Notes under the pieces: model-generated
What the model saw: the letters and a program-made list of their open reading frames with translations, nothing else
What the model was told of the DNA's origin: nothing
Database searches by the model: none
Source: Pontibaca salina
Lineage (GTDB): Bacteria > Pseudomonadota > Alphaproteobacteria > Rhodobacterales > Rhodobacteraceae
DNA length: 64,000 bases
Direction: 5' to 3'
Assembly (NCBI RefSeq): GCF_016307205.1
Contig: NZ_JAEIJD010000005.1
Coordinates: 124,001-188,000 of the forward strand
Translations under genes and position numbers: made by a program
Shown: positions 56,071 through 64,000 of the stretch, piece by piece
Layout of the letters: each line of letters opens with the position of its first letter
Numbering within the stretch: position 1 is the stretch's first letter

Positions 56071-56742
56071 CTACACCGCCCAATGCACATTCATTTCCGA
56101 AAGAACCGCCTGGACCGGCGCCTCCTCGGGGGACAGCGACTGGGCACGCTCAAGAGCGTCGCGCTTTTCCCATCCCAGTATCACCAGATGTTTCTTGAGT
56201 GCGCCATCCAGCACCGGCGCGGTCAGAGTGATGCGCGCCTCGGGCTGCCCCGCCGGGGCCATCGCAGCCAAAGCGGGTGCATCGTCTGCCAACGCCGCCG
56301 CCAGCCCCGGCGTGCCGGGAAACAGCGACGCAACGTGACAGTCCTCGCCCATGCCGAGCAGCAGAACTGACAGCGGCAGCGCCGGTTCGATCTGTGCCGC
56401 AATTGCATCAAGATCGTCCTCGGGATGCGCGCCCGTGCCGTGCAATGACAGAAACTTCGCCTCAGCCGCGCGCCCCACCAGCAGGTGTTCGCGAATCAAC
56501 CTTGCGTTCGAACGCGGATCGTCAGGTGTTACCCACCGTTCATCGGTTGGCAGCACCATCACCTTGTCCCACTCCAGCGGGGCCGCACATAGCGCATCAA
56601 ATATCGGCCCCGGCGTGGTGCCCCCCGGAACCGCAATGCTGGCGGTGTCGTGGCTCAGCAATGTCGCTTTCAACTCACCGGCCAGCAAATTCGCCAGATT
56701 GATCGCCAGCATATCGCGATCGGGATATTCGATCAGGTTCAT
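56071..56742 (-). CDS. pgl: 6-phosphogluconolactonase
   Basis: Pgl hydrolyses 6-phosphogluconolactone from the Zwf reaction. The 223-residue protein has SIAVPGGTTPGPIFDALC (about 36-53), VLPTDERWVTPDDPRSNARL (about 63-82) and LLLGMGEDCHVASLFPGTPG (about 128-147), the three blocks of the NagB/DevB family. ATG 56742 overlaps the zwf stop as ATGA and has GGAGGGG upstream. In-frame ATG 56760 was rejected because it lies inside zwf without benefit. Confidence 0.95.
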   Translation of the reverse strand: MNLIEYPDRDMLAINLANLLAGELKATLLSHDTASIAVPGGTTPGPIFDALCAAPLEWDKVMVLPTDERWVTPDDPRSNARLIREHLLVGRAAEAKFLSLHGTGAHPEDDLDAIAAQIEPALPLSVLLLGMGEDCHVASLFPGTPGLAAALADDAPALAAMAPAGQPEARITLTAPVLDGALKKHLVILGWEKRDALERAQSLSPEEAPVQAVLSEMNVHWAV

Positions 56743-58205
56743 GGCTTGATTCCCCTCCAATAGCGTTGGTCGCGTTTCATCAAAAGCTCGGCATCGCCCG
56801 GACCCGGGCTACCGCTTTCATAAGGCTTGGGCACTTCGCCGCGCTGCTCCCAGTCGGCAATGATCGGATCGGTCCAAGCCCAGGCCGCTTCGACCTCATC
56901 ACCGCGCATGAACAGAGTCTGGTTGCCGCGGATCACGTCCATAATCAATCGCTCATAGGCATCGGGCGGATCTTCGCCTTCGGGGCCAAGCGCCTCGGCA
57001 AATGTCATGTCCAGCGGCACATCAATCAATCGCATCCCGCCCGGCCCCGGCTCTTTGATCGTCACTTGGAACGTGATCCCCTCATTGGGTTGCAGCCGGA
57101 TCGTCAAAACATTGGCATGGCGCCCGCATTCTTGCCCGAAGATGGAATGGGGCGCGTCCTTGAACATCACACTGATCACCGAAGAGCGCGCCACCAGCCG
57201 CTTGCCCGTACGCAGATAAAACGGCGTCCCAGCCCAGCGCCAATTGCTGATATGAACGCGTAGCGCGATATAACTTTCAGTTGTCGAACGCGGATTGCCC
57301 GCCTCATCGCGATAAGACGGGTGCGCCGCTTCCTGCCCCGCGACCGCCTGAAACTGCCCGCGTACGATATGATGCGGCAGAACTGGATCAAGCGCGCGGA
57401 TCACCTTCAGTTTTTCATCTCGCAATGCATCGGGTTCAAATCGCGCCGGCGGCTCCATCGCGGTCAGGCACAAAAGCTGCATCAGATGGTTCTGGACCAT
57501 ATCGCGCATCGCGCCGGCGCGGTCGTAATATTCGGCCCTGCCGGCGATACCGGCGCTTTCGGCCACGGTGATCTGGATGTGATCGACATATTGACTGTTC
57601 CAGAGCGGTTCAAACAGCATGTTGGCAAAACGCACCACCATCAGGTTCTGCACGGTTTCTTTGCCTAAATAATGGTCGATACGGTAAATCTGGCTCTCTC
57701 GGAAATGCGACGCCAGCATCGCGTTCAGTTCCTGTGCGCTGTGCAGATCGCGACCAAAGGGTTTTTCCACGACAATGCGGGTCTCTTGCGTGGTCAGTCC
57801 ATAATCATGCAGCCGCTGTGCCAGTTCACCGAAAAGGCCGGGTCCGACCGAAAAATAGAACGCACGGACTCGTCCGGGCGTCAGGTGCTCGGCCAGTGCT
57901 TTCCATCCGGTCTCGCCGGTTGCCTCCAGCTGGACATAATCCAGAGTGTCGAGAAACTGCTCAAGCGTGCCATCCTCACAGCCGCGATGGGGCGCGTGCT
58001 CTCGAATCGCTGAGGCCACCATCGCGCGGTAGGTATCCCGGTCGTGCATAGTGCGCGCCGCTCCGATGATCCGCGAAGCTTTGCAGAATTGGCCAGCGCA
58101 AAACCGACGAAAAAGCGCGGGCAAAATCTTGCGCTGCGCCAGATCGCCTGTGGCCCCGAAGATCACCAGATCAAATGGATCAACCGGGATGACTCGCGAC
58201 GTCAT
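56739..58205 (-). CDS. zwf: Glucose-6-phosphate 1-dehydrogenase
   Basis: Zwf oxidises glucose 6-phosphate, feeding the Entner-Doudoroff and oxidative pentose phosphate routes. The 488-residue protein has the coenzyme site VIFGATGDLAQRKILPALF (about 14-32), VEKPFGRDL, the active-site RIDHYLGKETVQN (about 179-191), and YLRTGKRLV near 330. ATG 58205 fits the family N-terminus. The open frame continues to 58325 across a 15-bp tandem repeat, but that extension lacks conservation features. It leads the zwf-pgl-pgi operon and is divergent from the radical SAM gene. Confidence 0.95.
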   Translation of the reverse strand: MTSRVIPVDPFDLVIFGATGDLAQRKILPALFRRFCAGQFCKASRIIGAARTMHDRDTYRAMVASAIREHAPHRGCEDGTLEQFLDTLDYVQLEATGETGWKALAEHLTPGRVRAFYFSVGPGLFGELAQRLHDYGLTTQETRIVVEKPFGRDLHSAQELNAMLASHFRESQIYRIDHYLGKETVQNLMVVRFANMLFEPLWNSQYVDHIQITVAESAGIAGRAEYYDRAGAMRDMVQNHLMQLLCLTAMEPPARFEPDALRDEKLKVIRALDPVLPHHIVRGQFQAVAGQEAAHPSYRDEAGNPRSTTESYIALRVHISNWRWAGTPFYLRTGKRLVARSSVISVMFKDAPHSIFGQECGRHANVLTIRLQPNEGITFQVTIKEPGPGGMRLIDVPLDMTFAEALGPEGEDPPDAYERLIMDVIRGNQTLFMRGDEVEAAWAWTDPIIADWEQRGEVPKPYESGSPGPGDAELLMKRDQRYWRGIKP

Positions 58206-58277
58206 GCGTGTGGCCGTTTCGCTATCTGCTGTCACGATACCCTGCCCAAAAGAACAAACTTCCATTTTGCCGGTTTT

Positions 58278-58307
58278 GCCATCATTCACAACGCCATCAT
58301 TCACAAC
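58278..58307. repeat. Perfect tandem 15-bp repeat between zwf and the radical SAM gene
   Basis: GCCATCATTCACAAC occurs twice without a gap (58278-58292 and 58293-58307), 73 bases upstream of the zwf start and about 84 before the radical SAM start. It could be a doubled regulator site or a recent slippage duplication. Read in the zwf frame it would repeat five codons, so it does not disturb a possible longer zwf. Confidence 0.7.
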
Positions 58308-58390
58308 TATGTCAGCCGCAGGCATGCGACTTTTCTCCCGACCGCCAACATAGGATAGTCCATTCGAACTACCAACAACTGGATCGCGCC

Positions 58391-59344
58391 ATGAAAGTCC
58401 AATCTCAGGAAACGGCCCATGTCGGTAAATTCGAAAACCGTTACATCACCGCCGACGGGCAACCGCGTGCTTCGGTTGCATTACGCGATCCGCAGACGCT
58501 GTGGTTCAATACAGGCACCTTATGCAACATCGAATGCGTGAATTGTTATATTGCCTCCAGCCCGACCAATGACGCGCTGGCCTATCTCACCGCCGCCGAG
58601 ATCATCGACTATCTTGACCAAATCCAGCAACGTGGCTGGCCGGTCCGCGAGATCGGCTTCACGGGCGGCGAGCCGTTCATGAATCCACAGATCATCGATA
58701 TGGCCGGTGCCGCGCTTGAACGCGGGTATCGCGTTTTGATCCTCACCAACGCGATGCGTCCGATGATGCGCGATGGCATGCGCTCAGGGTTGGCGGCTTT
58801 GCAGCGCAAGCATGGCAGCGCCCTATGCCTGCGGATTTCGCTTGATCACTACCGGGCCGAGTTGCACGATTCGATCCGCGGCAAGGGCAGTCACGCGCGT
58901 ACGCTTGAGGGCATGGCATGGCTGCGCGATAATAACATTACCATGACCGTCGCCGGGCGCACCATATGGCAAGACAGTGAGGCCGAGAGCCGTGCAGGTT
59001 ATGCTAGGTTTTTCGCAGCGCACGGTTTCAATATCGATGCCCATGACCCCGCGCAGATGGTGCTGTTTCCGGAAATGGACGAAACCGTTAAGGTGCCCGA
59101 AATCACGACGTCCTGCTGGGATATTCTAAATGTTGCGCCCTCATCGGTGATGTGCGCCAGCGCACGTATGGTGGTCAAGCGCAAAGGGGCCAAACGCCCG
59201 ACAGTACTGGCTTGCACATTGCTTCCCTATTCGCCGGAATTTGAACTTGGCGAAACTCTGGCCGAAGCCGAAGGCGACGTGTATCTCAACCACCCGCATT
59301 GCGCCCGCTTCTGCGTTCTTGGTGGTGCCAGTTGCAGCGGATGA
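58391..59344 (+). CDS. Radical SAM protein of unknown function
   Basis: The 317-residue product carries the radical SAM cluster motif C-x3-C-x2-C in LCNIECVNCYIASS (about 48-61), GFTGGEPFMNPQIIDMAG (about 95-112, the SAM-binding GGEP), and a barrel that ends with a cysteine-rich tail (HPHCARFCVLGGASCSG) plus further cysteines (TSCWD, VMCAS, LACTL). The extra cysteines suggest a second iron-sulfur cluster as in SPASM-type enzymes. I cannot name the substrate. ATG 58391 begins the conserved part; the frame is open upstream to 58208. It is transcribed away from zwf. Confidence 0.85.
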   Translation: MKVQSQETAHVGKFENRYITADGQPRASVALRDPQTLWFNTGTLCNIECVNCYIASSPTNDALAYLTAAEIIDYLDQIQQRGWPVREIGFTGGEPFMNPQIIDMAGAALERGYRVLILTNAMRPMMRDGMRSGLAALQRKHGSALCLRISLDHYRAELHDSIRGKGSHARTLEGMAWLRDNNITMTVAGRTIWQDSEAESRAGYARFFAAHGFNIDAHDPAQMVLFPEMDETVKVPEITTSCWDILNVAPSSVMCASARMVVKRKGAKRPTVLACTLLPYSPEFELGETLAEAEGDVYLNHPHCARFCVLGGASCSG

Positions 59345-59492
59345 CGCGGCCCGTAATGCTTTTGGTGCGGATGGCAGTTTCCTGCAAGCGCCTGTCAATA
59401 TTAGCCCATTCAACAACGCTGCCGTTGCGACAATAAGGAAATTCGACTAATATTTGCAGGGCGGAGACGCCATAAGAAACACTTGCTGGGGT

Positions 59493-59517
59493 GGAAGTTC
59501 TGACTTCGCTTGGTGTT
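59493..59517 (+). promoter_or_regulatory. Possible EcfG-type promoter before the HWE kinase
   Basis: GGAAG (59493-59497) and TGTT (59514-59517), 16 bases apart, are one mismatch each from the GGAAC / CGTT pattern of the alphaproteobacterial general stress sigma factor. It lies about 57 bases before the kinase ATG. Weak match, offered as a lead. Confidence 0.22.
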
Positions 59518-59573
59518 CTTGAGGTGAGACGGTTGGGATAGCCCGACTACGGGGTCACAAGAGGATACCATAG

Positions 59574-60554
59574 ATGGACGCATCGGAGAATCTTAACGAG
59601 TACTTCGCCGCGATCGTTGAGAGTTCCGATGACGCGATCATCACCAAAAACCTACACAGCATTATTCAGACCTGGAATAAAGGGGCGGAGCGCCTGTTTG
59701 GCTACTCTGCGGAAGAAGCCATCGGGCAATCTATTATGATGCTTATTCCCGAAGATCGACAAGACGAGGAAGTAGATATTATCAACCGCCTTCACCGTGG
59801 TGAGCGTATTGACCATTTTGAAACGGTCAGGAAACGCAAGGACGGTGCCCTTGTGCCGATCTCATTGACGATTTCGCCAGTTCAATCCGCCTCGGGCGAG
59901 GTGATCGGCGCCTCGAAAATTGCGCGGGATATCTCCTTGCAAAAAGAGGCGGCCGAGCGGCAGAATCTGCTTCTCGCCGAAATGCGCCACCGGGTCGGCA
60001 ATTGCTTCGCGGTCGCCGGGAGCCTCATCACTGTCAGCGCCCGGCAAGTAGAGACAGCGGGCGAACTCGCGAGCTTGATGCGGGAACGACTGATGGCGCT
60101 CTCCGTTGCGCACAGGTTGGCGGTCATCGACCCGAAGGGAGAAGCCGCAGGAAACACGTCACTGCATGAACTCATCGCATCGGTCGTTGGTCCATTCGCC
60201 GGCGATCGGCTCCATGAGCTCAATATCGAAGACCTGCGCATCGCTTCGGACGCACTCACACCGATGGCGCTCGTCCTCTATGAACTTTGCACCAATGCGA
60301 CGAAATATGGGGCCCTTTGTCATGGCGACGGTGGCGTCGAGATCAAGGCATATCGGCAAGGCGACAGATTTTTCATCGACTGGCAGGAACATTGCGGCAT
60401 TCAATCGGAGACGGTGAACAAAGCCGGCTTTGGGACAAAAATGTGTGATGGCGTGGTGAAAACTTCTCTCGGTGGCACCATCACCCGACAGTTCAGGCCG
60501 TCCGGATTGCGGGCAAGGATCGATCTTGATCTCGCGACGCTCGAAGCCAGATAG
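59574..60554 (+). CDS. PAS domain sensor histidine kinase, HWE family
   Basis: A 326-residue soluble kinase. A PAS domain (about 8-125: SSDDAIITKNLHSIIQTWNK, GAERLFGYSAEEAIGQS) is followed by the HWE phosphoacceptor helix with histidine 139 in AEMRHRVGNCFAV. The ATPase domain has YELCTNATKYGAL (N box) and DWQE near 273, the W-x-E of the HWE name. The PAS lacks the cysteine motif of LOV photosensors. No membrane helix and no adjacent response regulator, so it is an orphan; such kinases often feed the PhyR general stress pathway. GAGG lies nine bases before the ATG. Confidence 0.9.
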   Translation: MDASENLNEYFAAIVESSDDAIITKNLHSIIQTWNKGAERLFGYSAEEAIGQSIMMLIPEDRQDEEVDIINRLHRGERIDHFETVRKRKDGALVPISLTISPVQSASGEVIGASKIARDISLQKEAAERQNLLLAEMRHRVGNCFAVAGSLITVSARQVETAGELASLMRERLMALSVAHRLAVIDPKGEAAGNTSLHELIASVVGPFAGDRLHELNIEDLRIASDALTPMALVLYELCTNATKYGALCHGDGGVEIKAYRQGDRFFIDWQEHCGIQSETVNKAGFGTKMCDGVVKTSLGGTITRQFRPSGLRARIDLDLATLEAR

Positions 60555-60570
60555 TCCAGCGACAATGGGT

Positions 60571-61494
60571 TCAGCCCCAGGGGCCAGTTTGCCGGCCGTT
60601 CCGAGCAGAAGAGGCGCGGCTGGACGCTGGGGGCCGGATGTCAGCGCTTGAAGTTGCTCCGCCCTGCGCCGCCATCGCGCGCAGCGCCGCCACACGGTTT
60701 TCGGTGGCAGGATGGGTCGCGAAGAGATTGTCATGTTTATGGGCGTGCAGCGGGTTGATGATGAACATATGCGCCGTCGCCGGATTGCGCTCGGCCGCGT
60801 GATTGTCGATCCGGGCTGCCCCCATGGCAATCTTTTCCAATGCCGAAGCCAACCATAGCGGTTGACCGCAGATCTCGGCACCCGCCTTATCGGCGGCATA
60901 TTCCCGCGTCCGGCTGATCGCCATCTGCACCAGCGCCGCCGCCATCGGTGCCAGAAACATCATCAGCAGGGTGCCGACCAATCCGAGCCGTTCCCGGGAA
61001 CCGCCAAAGAAGAGCGCAAAATTGGCCAGCATCGAAATCGCCCCGGCGAAGGTTGCAGTGACGGTCATAATCGCCGTGTCGTGGTTGCGGATATGCGCCA
61101 GTTCGTGGGCAATCACTCCGGCCAGTTCCTCACGCGAAAGGCTGCGCAACAGGCCCGTGGTCACCGCCACCGCCGCATTGGCAGGATTGCGACCGGTGGC
61201 AAACGCATTGGGCTGTGGCGTGTCGATCAGGTAAACCTTGGGTATCGGCAGGTTCGCGTTTCGCGCAAGCTCTGCAGTCAAAGCATGAAGACCCATCTGA
61301 TCGCCGGGTGCTACCGGCTGGGCGTTGTGCATCCGCAGGACCATGCGGTCCGAGTTCCACCAGGTAAAGGCATTCATTGCCGCCGCGACAATAAGCGCAA
61401 GCACCGCACCACCTGACCCGCCGATCAAGTATCCGACGCCCATGAAAAGTGCGGTCATGGCTGCCATCAGAATCGCGGTCTTTACATAGCCCAT
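60571..61494 (-). CDS. htpX: Membrane zinc metalloprotease HtpX
   Basis: HtpX degrades misfolded membrane proteins. From ATG 61494 it has 307 residues: two N-terminal membrane helices (about 5-45), the zinc site HELAH (130-134) in [15 protein letters not shown], two more helices, and the third ligand in [12 protein letters not shown]. The tail after [17 protein letters not shown] (about 265-280) is low-complexity. GGAAG precedes the start with six bases of spacing; the frame upstream to 61584 is not coding. It is convergent with the kinase gene, 16 bases apart. Confidence 0.95.
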   Translation of the reverse strand: MGYVKTAILMAAMTALFMGVGYLIGGSGGAVLALIVAAAMNAFTWWNSDRMVLRMHNAQPVAPGDQMGLHALTAELARNANLPIPKVYLIDTPQPNAFATGRNPANAAVAVTTGLLRSLSREELAGVIAHELAHIRNHDTAIMTVTATFAGAISMLANFALFFGGSRERLGLVGTLLMMFLAPMAAALVQMAISRTREYAADKAGAEICGQPLWLASALEKIAMGAARIDNHAAERNPATAHMFIINPLHAHKHDNLFATHPATENRVAALRAMAAQGGATSSADIRPPASSRASSARNGRQTGPWG

Positions 61495-61681
61495 CTTGAT
61501 CTTCCAAAGTTCATATCGAGATACCAAAGGTGATATGGGGTGGGTTCCGACCTGTGCAAGCGTGAACGCATAGCCCGCAACCACGCGTCAGGAAAGCCGG
61601 TTGCAACACGCCATGTCCGGCGCCCGGCGCGACGTCCACAGTCGGGCTGACAGCCTGGCTCCGACCTGCTAGGCTCTGCCT

Positions 61682-62107
61682 ATGAGTACTTTGCCGAAAG
61701 CGGCGGCTCCAAAAGCCATCCTCGAATCCGCGATCTATGTTGACGATCTGAAGGCAGCGCGCGACTTCTATGGCGGTCTGATCGGGCTCGAGCCGTTTCT
61801 GACGGTTGAGGGACGCCACATCTTCTTCCGCGTCGGCTCCTCGGTCCTGCTGGTGTTCAACCCCGATGCCACCGAACAGCCAACGCAGAATCCGCGTCTG
61901 CCGGTACCGCCCCATGGTGCGCGCGGGCCGGGCCATGTCTGTTTCACCTTGGCGCGGGACGAAATCGCCGCCATGCGCGCGCGCTTGACCGAGGCCGGCA
62001 TCGCAGTGGATGCAGAATTTGATTGGCCGAATGGCGCGCATTCGCTCTATGTGCGCGATCCGGCAGGCAATTCAGTAGAATTCGCCGAAGGCTGGCTCTG
62101 GGGCTGA
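61682..62107 (+). CDS. Glyoxalase/bleomycin resistance (VOC) family protein
   Basis: A 141-residue metal-dependent fold of the vicinal oxygen chelate family. The two half-repeats are visible: SAIYVDDLKAARDFYGGLIG (about 16-35) with LLVFNPD, and PGHVCFTLARDEIAAMRARL (about 82-101), ending SLYVRDPAGNSVEFAEGWLW with the glutamate metal ligand. Members act as glyoxalases, dioxygenases or resistance proteins; which applies cannot be told. It is short, complete and stands alone, convergent with the esterase gene eight bases away. Confidence 0.88.
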   Translation: MSTLPKAAAPKAILESAIYVDDLKAARDFYGGLIGLEPFLTVEGRHIFFRVGSSVLLVFNPDATEQPTQNPRLPVPPHGARGPGHVCFTLARDEIAAMRARLTEAGIAVDAEFDWPNGAHSLYVRDPAGNSVEFAEGWLWG

Positions 62108-62114
62108 ACTGCGC

Positions 62115-62780
62115 TCACAGCCCCAGTTTGTCGCGCATGAAGGCCAGCGCCACGCTCAAACCATCCGGCGCGATCCCGTGGCCGGTGCCTTTCATCACAT
62201 GGGCATAGACGTCTTTCCAGCCCGCCTGCTGCAAGGCTTCGGCGGCCTGTGACATGGATTGCGGCGGCACCACATCATCCGCGTCACCATGGACCAGCAA
62301 CACCGGCGGGCGACCCACAACCTCGTCTGTCAGCAATTCCGGTGCCAGCAAACGCCCCGAAAACGCAAGAATGCCGGCCACCTCATCCTCGCGCCGCGGG
62401 GCCACATGCAGCGCCATCATGGTCCCCTGTGAAAAACCAAACAGCACGACCTGCTCGGGCAGCACGTCTTCGTCCACCATCAGCGCGTCAAGAAAAGCAT
62501 TCAGATCGTTGACCGCCGCCTGCATCCCGCGCATCGATTCTTCCTCCGACGAACCGTCGATCCACGGGATCGGGAACCACTGGTATCCGAACGGCGCGCC
62601 GGCGCAGGATTCGGGCGCATCGGGGGCCACGAACAGCGTATCGGGCAAATGCTCGCCCAGAGGATCGGCCAGTCCTAGCAGATCGGCACCATTGGCACCG
62701 TACCCATGCAGAAACACCACGATCGAGCGCGTTTCCCCCGAAAGCGGCTCTTTGCGCTCGGCATTCAAAACCCGTGTCAT
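62115..62780 (-). CDS. Carboxylesterase/phospholipase family alpha/beta hydrolase
   Basis: The 221-residue hydrolase resembles the YpfH/acyl-protein thioesterase-like carboxylesterases. SIVVFLHGYGANGADLLGLA (about 19-38) gives the oxyanion region, GFSQG places the nucleophile serine at 117, HGDADDVVP gives aspartate 168, and GTGHGI gives histidine 201. AGGGA lies close before ATG 62780. The start overlaps the glycosylase stop as ATGA, so the two are co-translated. Substrate unknown. Confidence 0.9.
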   Translation of the reverse strand: MTRVLNAERKEPLSGETRSIVVFLHGYGANGADLLGLADPLGEHLPDTLFVAPDAPESCAGAPFGYQWFPIPWIDGSSEEESMRGMQAAVNDLNAFLDALMVDEDVLPEQVVLFGFSQGTMMALHVAPRREDEVAGILAFSGRLLAPELLTDEVVGRPPVLLVHGDADDVVPPQSMSQAAEALQQAGWKDVYAHVMKGTGHGIAPDGLSVALAFMRDKLGL

Positions 62781-63421
62781 CTGATCCCTTCCCTGTCCTT
62801 GACCTCCCGGTAATAGGCCCAGAGCAACCGCGCCGCAACCGCTCGCCACGGTGCCCAGTCGGTGGCCATTTCTCGCAGGGCGCGCTCTGTAGGACGCGCG
62901 GGCAGATCGAACAACTGGCGCGCCGATTCCTGCAAGGCCAGATCGCCAGACGCCAAGACATCCGCATGGCCAAGGCTGAACATGGCATAGATCTCGGCGG
63001 TCCAGACGCCGATGCCCGGCACTTGGGTCAAAGTTGCAACCACATCCTCCGTCGGTGCCGCGCGCAGAGCGTCATAATCGATCCGCGCCTCTGCCAATGC
63101 CCGGGCATAGCGAATTTTTTGGCGGCTGAGCCCCACGTCGCGCAGATCATCGTCACTGGCCCAGATGATCTTGCGCGGACCGGTCAGGCCGGCAACACGC
63201 ATTCGGCTCCAGATCGCACCGGCAGCAGCGACGCTGAGTTGCTGGCCGACGATGGCGTTCAGCAATTGCGCAAACCCCTCCGGGCGGCGGCGCAACGGCA
63301 ACGGGCCAATGCGCGCCAACGCTGCTGCAAATCGAGGCTCGCGTGCCGCCAGATACGCGGCTCCCTCAGCGACACAATCAGCGGTGTGGATGATGCGGCC
63401 CGCATTCATCGCGCGGTCCAT
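62777..63421 (-). CDS. DNA-3-methyladenine glycosylase II (AlkA-type)
   Basis: A base-excision glycosylase for alkylated purines. The roughly 214-residue protein has NAIVGQQLSVAAAGAIWSRM (about 56-75), the helix-hairpin-helix TQVPGIGVWTAEIYAMF and the catalytic aspartate in ASGDLALQ about 20 residues later. It is the short form without the N-terminal AlkA domain. The start is uncertain: GTG 63442, ATG 63421 and ATG 63409 are in frame and none has a clear ribosome site. It overlaps the esterase by four bases. Confidence 0.88.
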   Translation of the reverse strand: MDRAMNAGRIIHTADCVAEGAAYLAAREPRFAAALARIGPLPLRRRPEGFAQLLNAIVGQQLSVAAAGAIWSRMRVAGLTGPRKIIWASDDDLRDVGLSRQKIRYARALAEARIDYDALRAAPTEDVVATLTQVPGIGVWTAEIYAMFSLGHADVLASGDLALQESARQLFDLPARPTERALREMATDWAPWRAVAARLLWAYYREVKDREGIR

Positions 63422-63513
63422 AGCAGCACTGTCTTCATGCACCTAGCTTTGCGTGCCCGCCAGCGCGATGCAACCGGCTTGTGTCGCTCCGGTTTCGAGG
63501 CTACTCCAACCGC

Positions 63514-64000
63514 ATGACACAGGCGATCGATATTGATGACGGACGGGCCCGGCGCAACGTATGGGTCTTGGTTGCGGCGCAGGCGGTGTTGGGCGCACAG
63601 ATGCCGATGATCTTCACCATCGGTGGGCTGGCGGGGCAGTCGCTCGCGTCCAATGCATGCCTCGCGACATTGCCGATTTCGCTGATCGTGTTGGGCTCGA
63701 TGCTATCCGCCACGCCAAATGCCGCTATCATGCAGCGCTTCGGGCGGCGGGTCGGATTTTTCGTCGGGGCCGCCGGGGGCACGCTTGGCGGCATTATCGG
63801 CGCATATGGCCTCTATCTCGGATCGTTCCCGATCTTCCTTATCGGCAGCTTCCTCACCGGCATCTACATGAGCGCGCAAGGCTTCTACCGTTTTGCCGCC
63901 GCCGATACCGCCTCTGACGCATATCGCGCCAAGGCGATCTCTTACGTCATGGCCGGCGGCCTGCTGGCGGCGGTGATCGGCCCGCAACTGGTCAAGGCAA
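63514..64000 (+). CDS. MFS transporter (3' end outside window)
   Basis: I translated about 162 codons from ATG 63514 to the window edge. The N-terminal region has a short cytoplasmic start and five visible hydrophobic helices (WVLVAAQAVLGAQMPMIFTI, TLPISLIVLGSMLSATPNAA, then FFVGAAGGTLGGIIGAYGLY and FPIFLIGSFLTGIYMSAQG, then VMAGGLLAAVIGP). The loop after helix two carries FGRRVG, the MFS loop 2-3 signature. The substrate cannot be predicted. It is divergent from the glycosylase, about 90 bases away. Confidence 0.85.
   Translation, partial: MTQAIDIDDGRARRNVWVLVAAQAVLGAQMPMIFTIGGLAGQSLASNACLATLPISLIVLGSMLSATPNAAIMQRFGRRVGFFVGAAGGTLGGIIGAYGLYLGSFPIFLIGSFLTGIYMSAQGFYRFAAADTASDAYRAKAISYVMAGGLLAAVIGPQLVKA

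Overview
The window is high-GC, gene-dense chromosomal DNA from an alphaproteobacterium, most likely of the Rhodobacterales (Rhodobacter/Roseobacter group). The evidence is the gene order (nrdR-ribD-ribE-ribB-ribH-nusB; a full dcw cluster running mraZ to ftsZ then lpxC, bamD, recN; zwf-pgl-pgi), group-typical proteins (a DUF2484-like protein in the dcw cluster, a long-linker FtsZ, a RibB with a degenerate second domain), and a DUF1127 gene followed by CCTCCTCCC-loop hairpin RNAs, a layout known from Rhodobacter sphaeroides. No phage, insertion sequence, CRISPR array or rRNA gene was seen.

Layout. 1-9.1 kb: the riboflavin operon on the minus strand (nrdR, ribD, ribE, ribB, ribH, nusB), split between ribD and ribE by three capsule-export genes on the plus strand (KpsS-, KpsD/Wza- and KpsC-like). 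9.1-10.9 kb: a dodecin, a YjbQ-family protein and two tandem paralogous secreted proteins. 10.9-15.4 kb: dnaG-rpoD with a structured leader between them. 15.4-19.4 kb: a glutamate dehydrogenase, a small membrane protein and a ClC transporter. 19.5-44.2 kb: recN, bamD, lpxC and the cell wall/division cluster, all on the minus strand except for a flavoprotein (YhiN family) on the plus strand between murD and ftsW. That gene splits the cluster into two probable transcription units: mraZ to murD, and ftsW to ftsZ. Many genes in the cluster overlap by ATGA, and one such chain contains an unlisted 34-residue ORF between the DUF2484-like gene and murB.

44.2-45.9 kb: the least ordinary stretch. It holds a structured mraZ leader, about 1 kb with no intact gene (including what looks like a decayed gene), then a DUF1127 gene and seven tandem stem-loops, most with CCTCCTCCC-type loops, spaced with a period near 155 nt and ending in a terminator. 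This looks like an expanded relative of the CcaF1-CcsR stress RNA locus. 45.9-52.3 kb: a UvrD-type helicase, pyruvate carboxylase and tRNA-Gly(GCC). 52.6-58.2 kb: an acyl-CoA ligase and pgi-pgl-zwf (entry to the Entner-Doudoroff and pentose phosphate routes). 58.4-64 kb: a radical SAM protein of unknown role, a PAS-HWE histidine kinase, htpX, a glyoxalase-fold protein, a carboxylesterase overlapping an AlkA-type glycosylase, and the start of an MFS transporter cut by the window edge.

All family assignments come from reading the translations; no database search was run. Start codons were chosen by ribosome binding site, overlap with the upstream gene and family N-terminus, and are flagged where uncertain.
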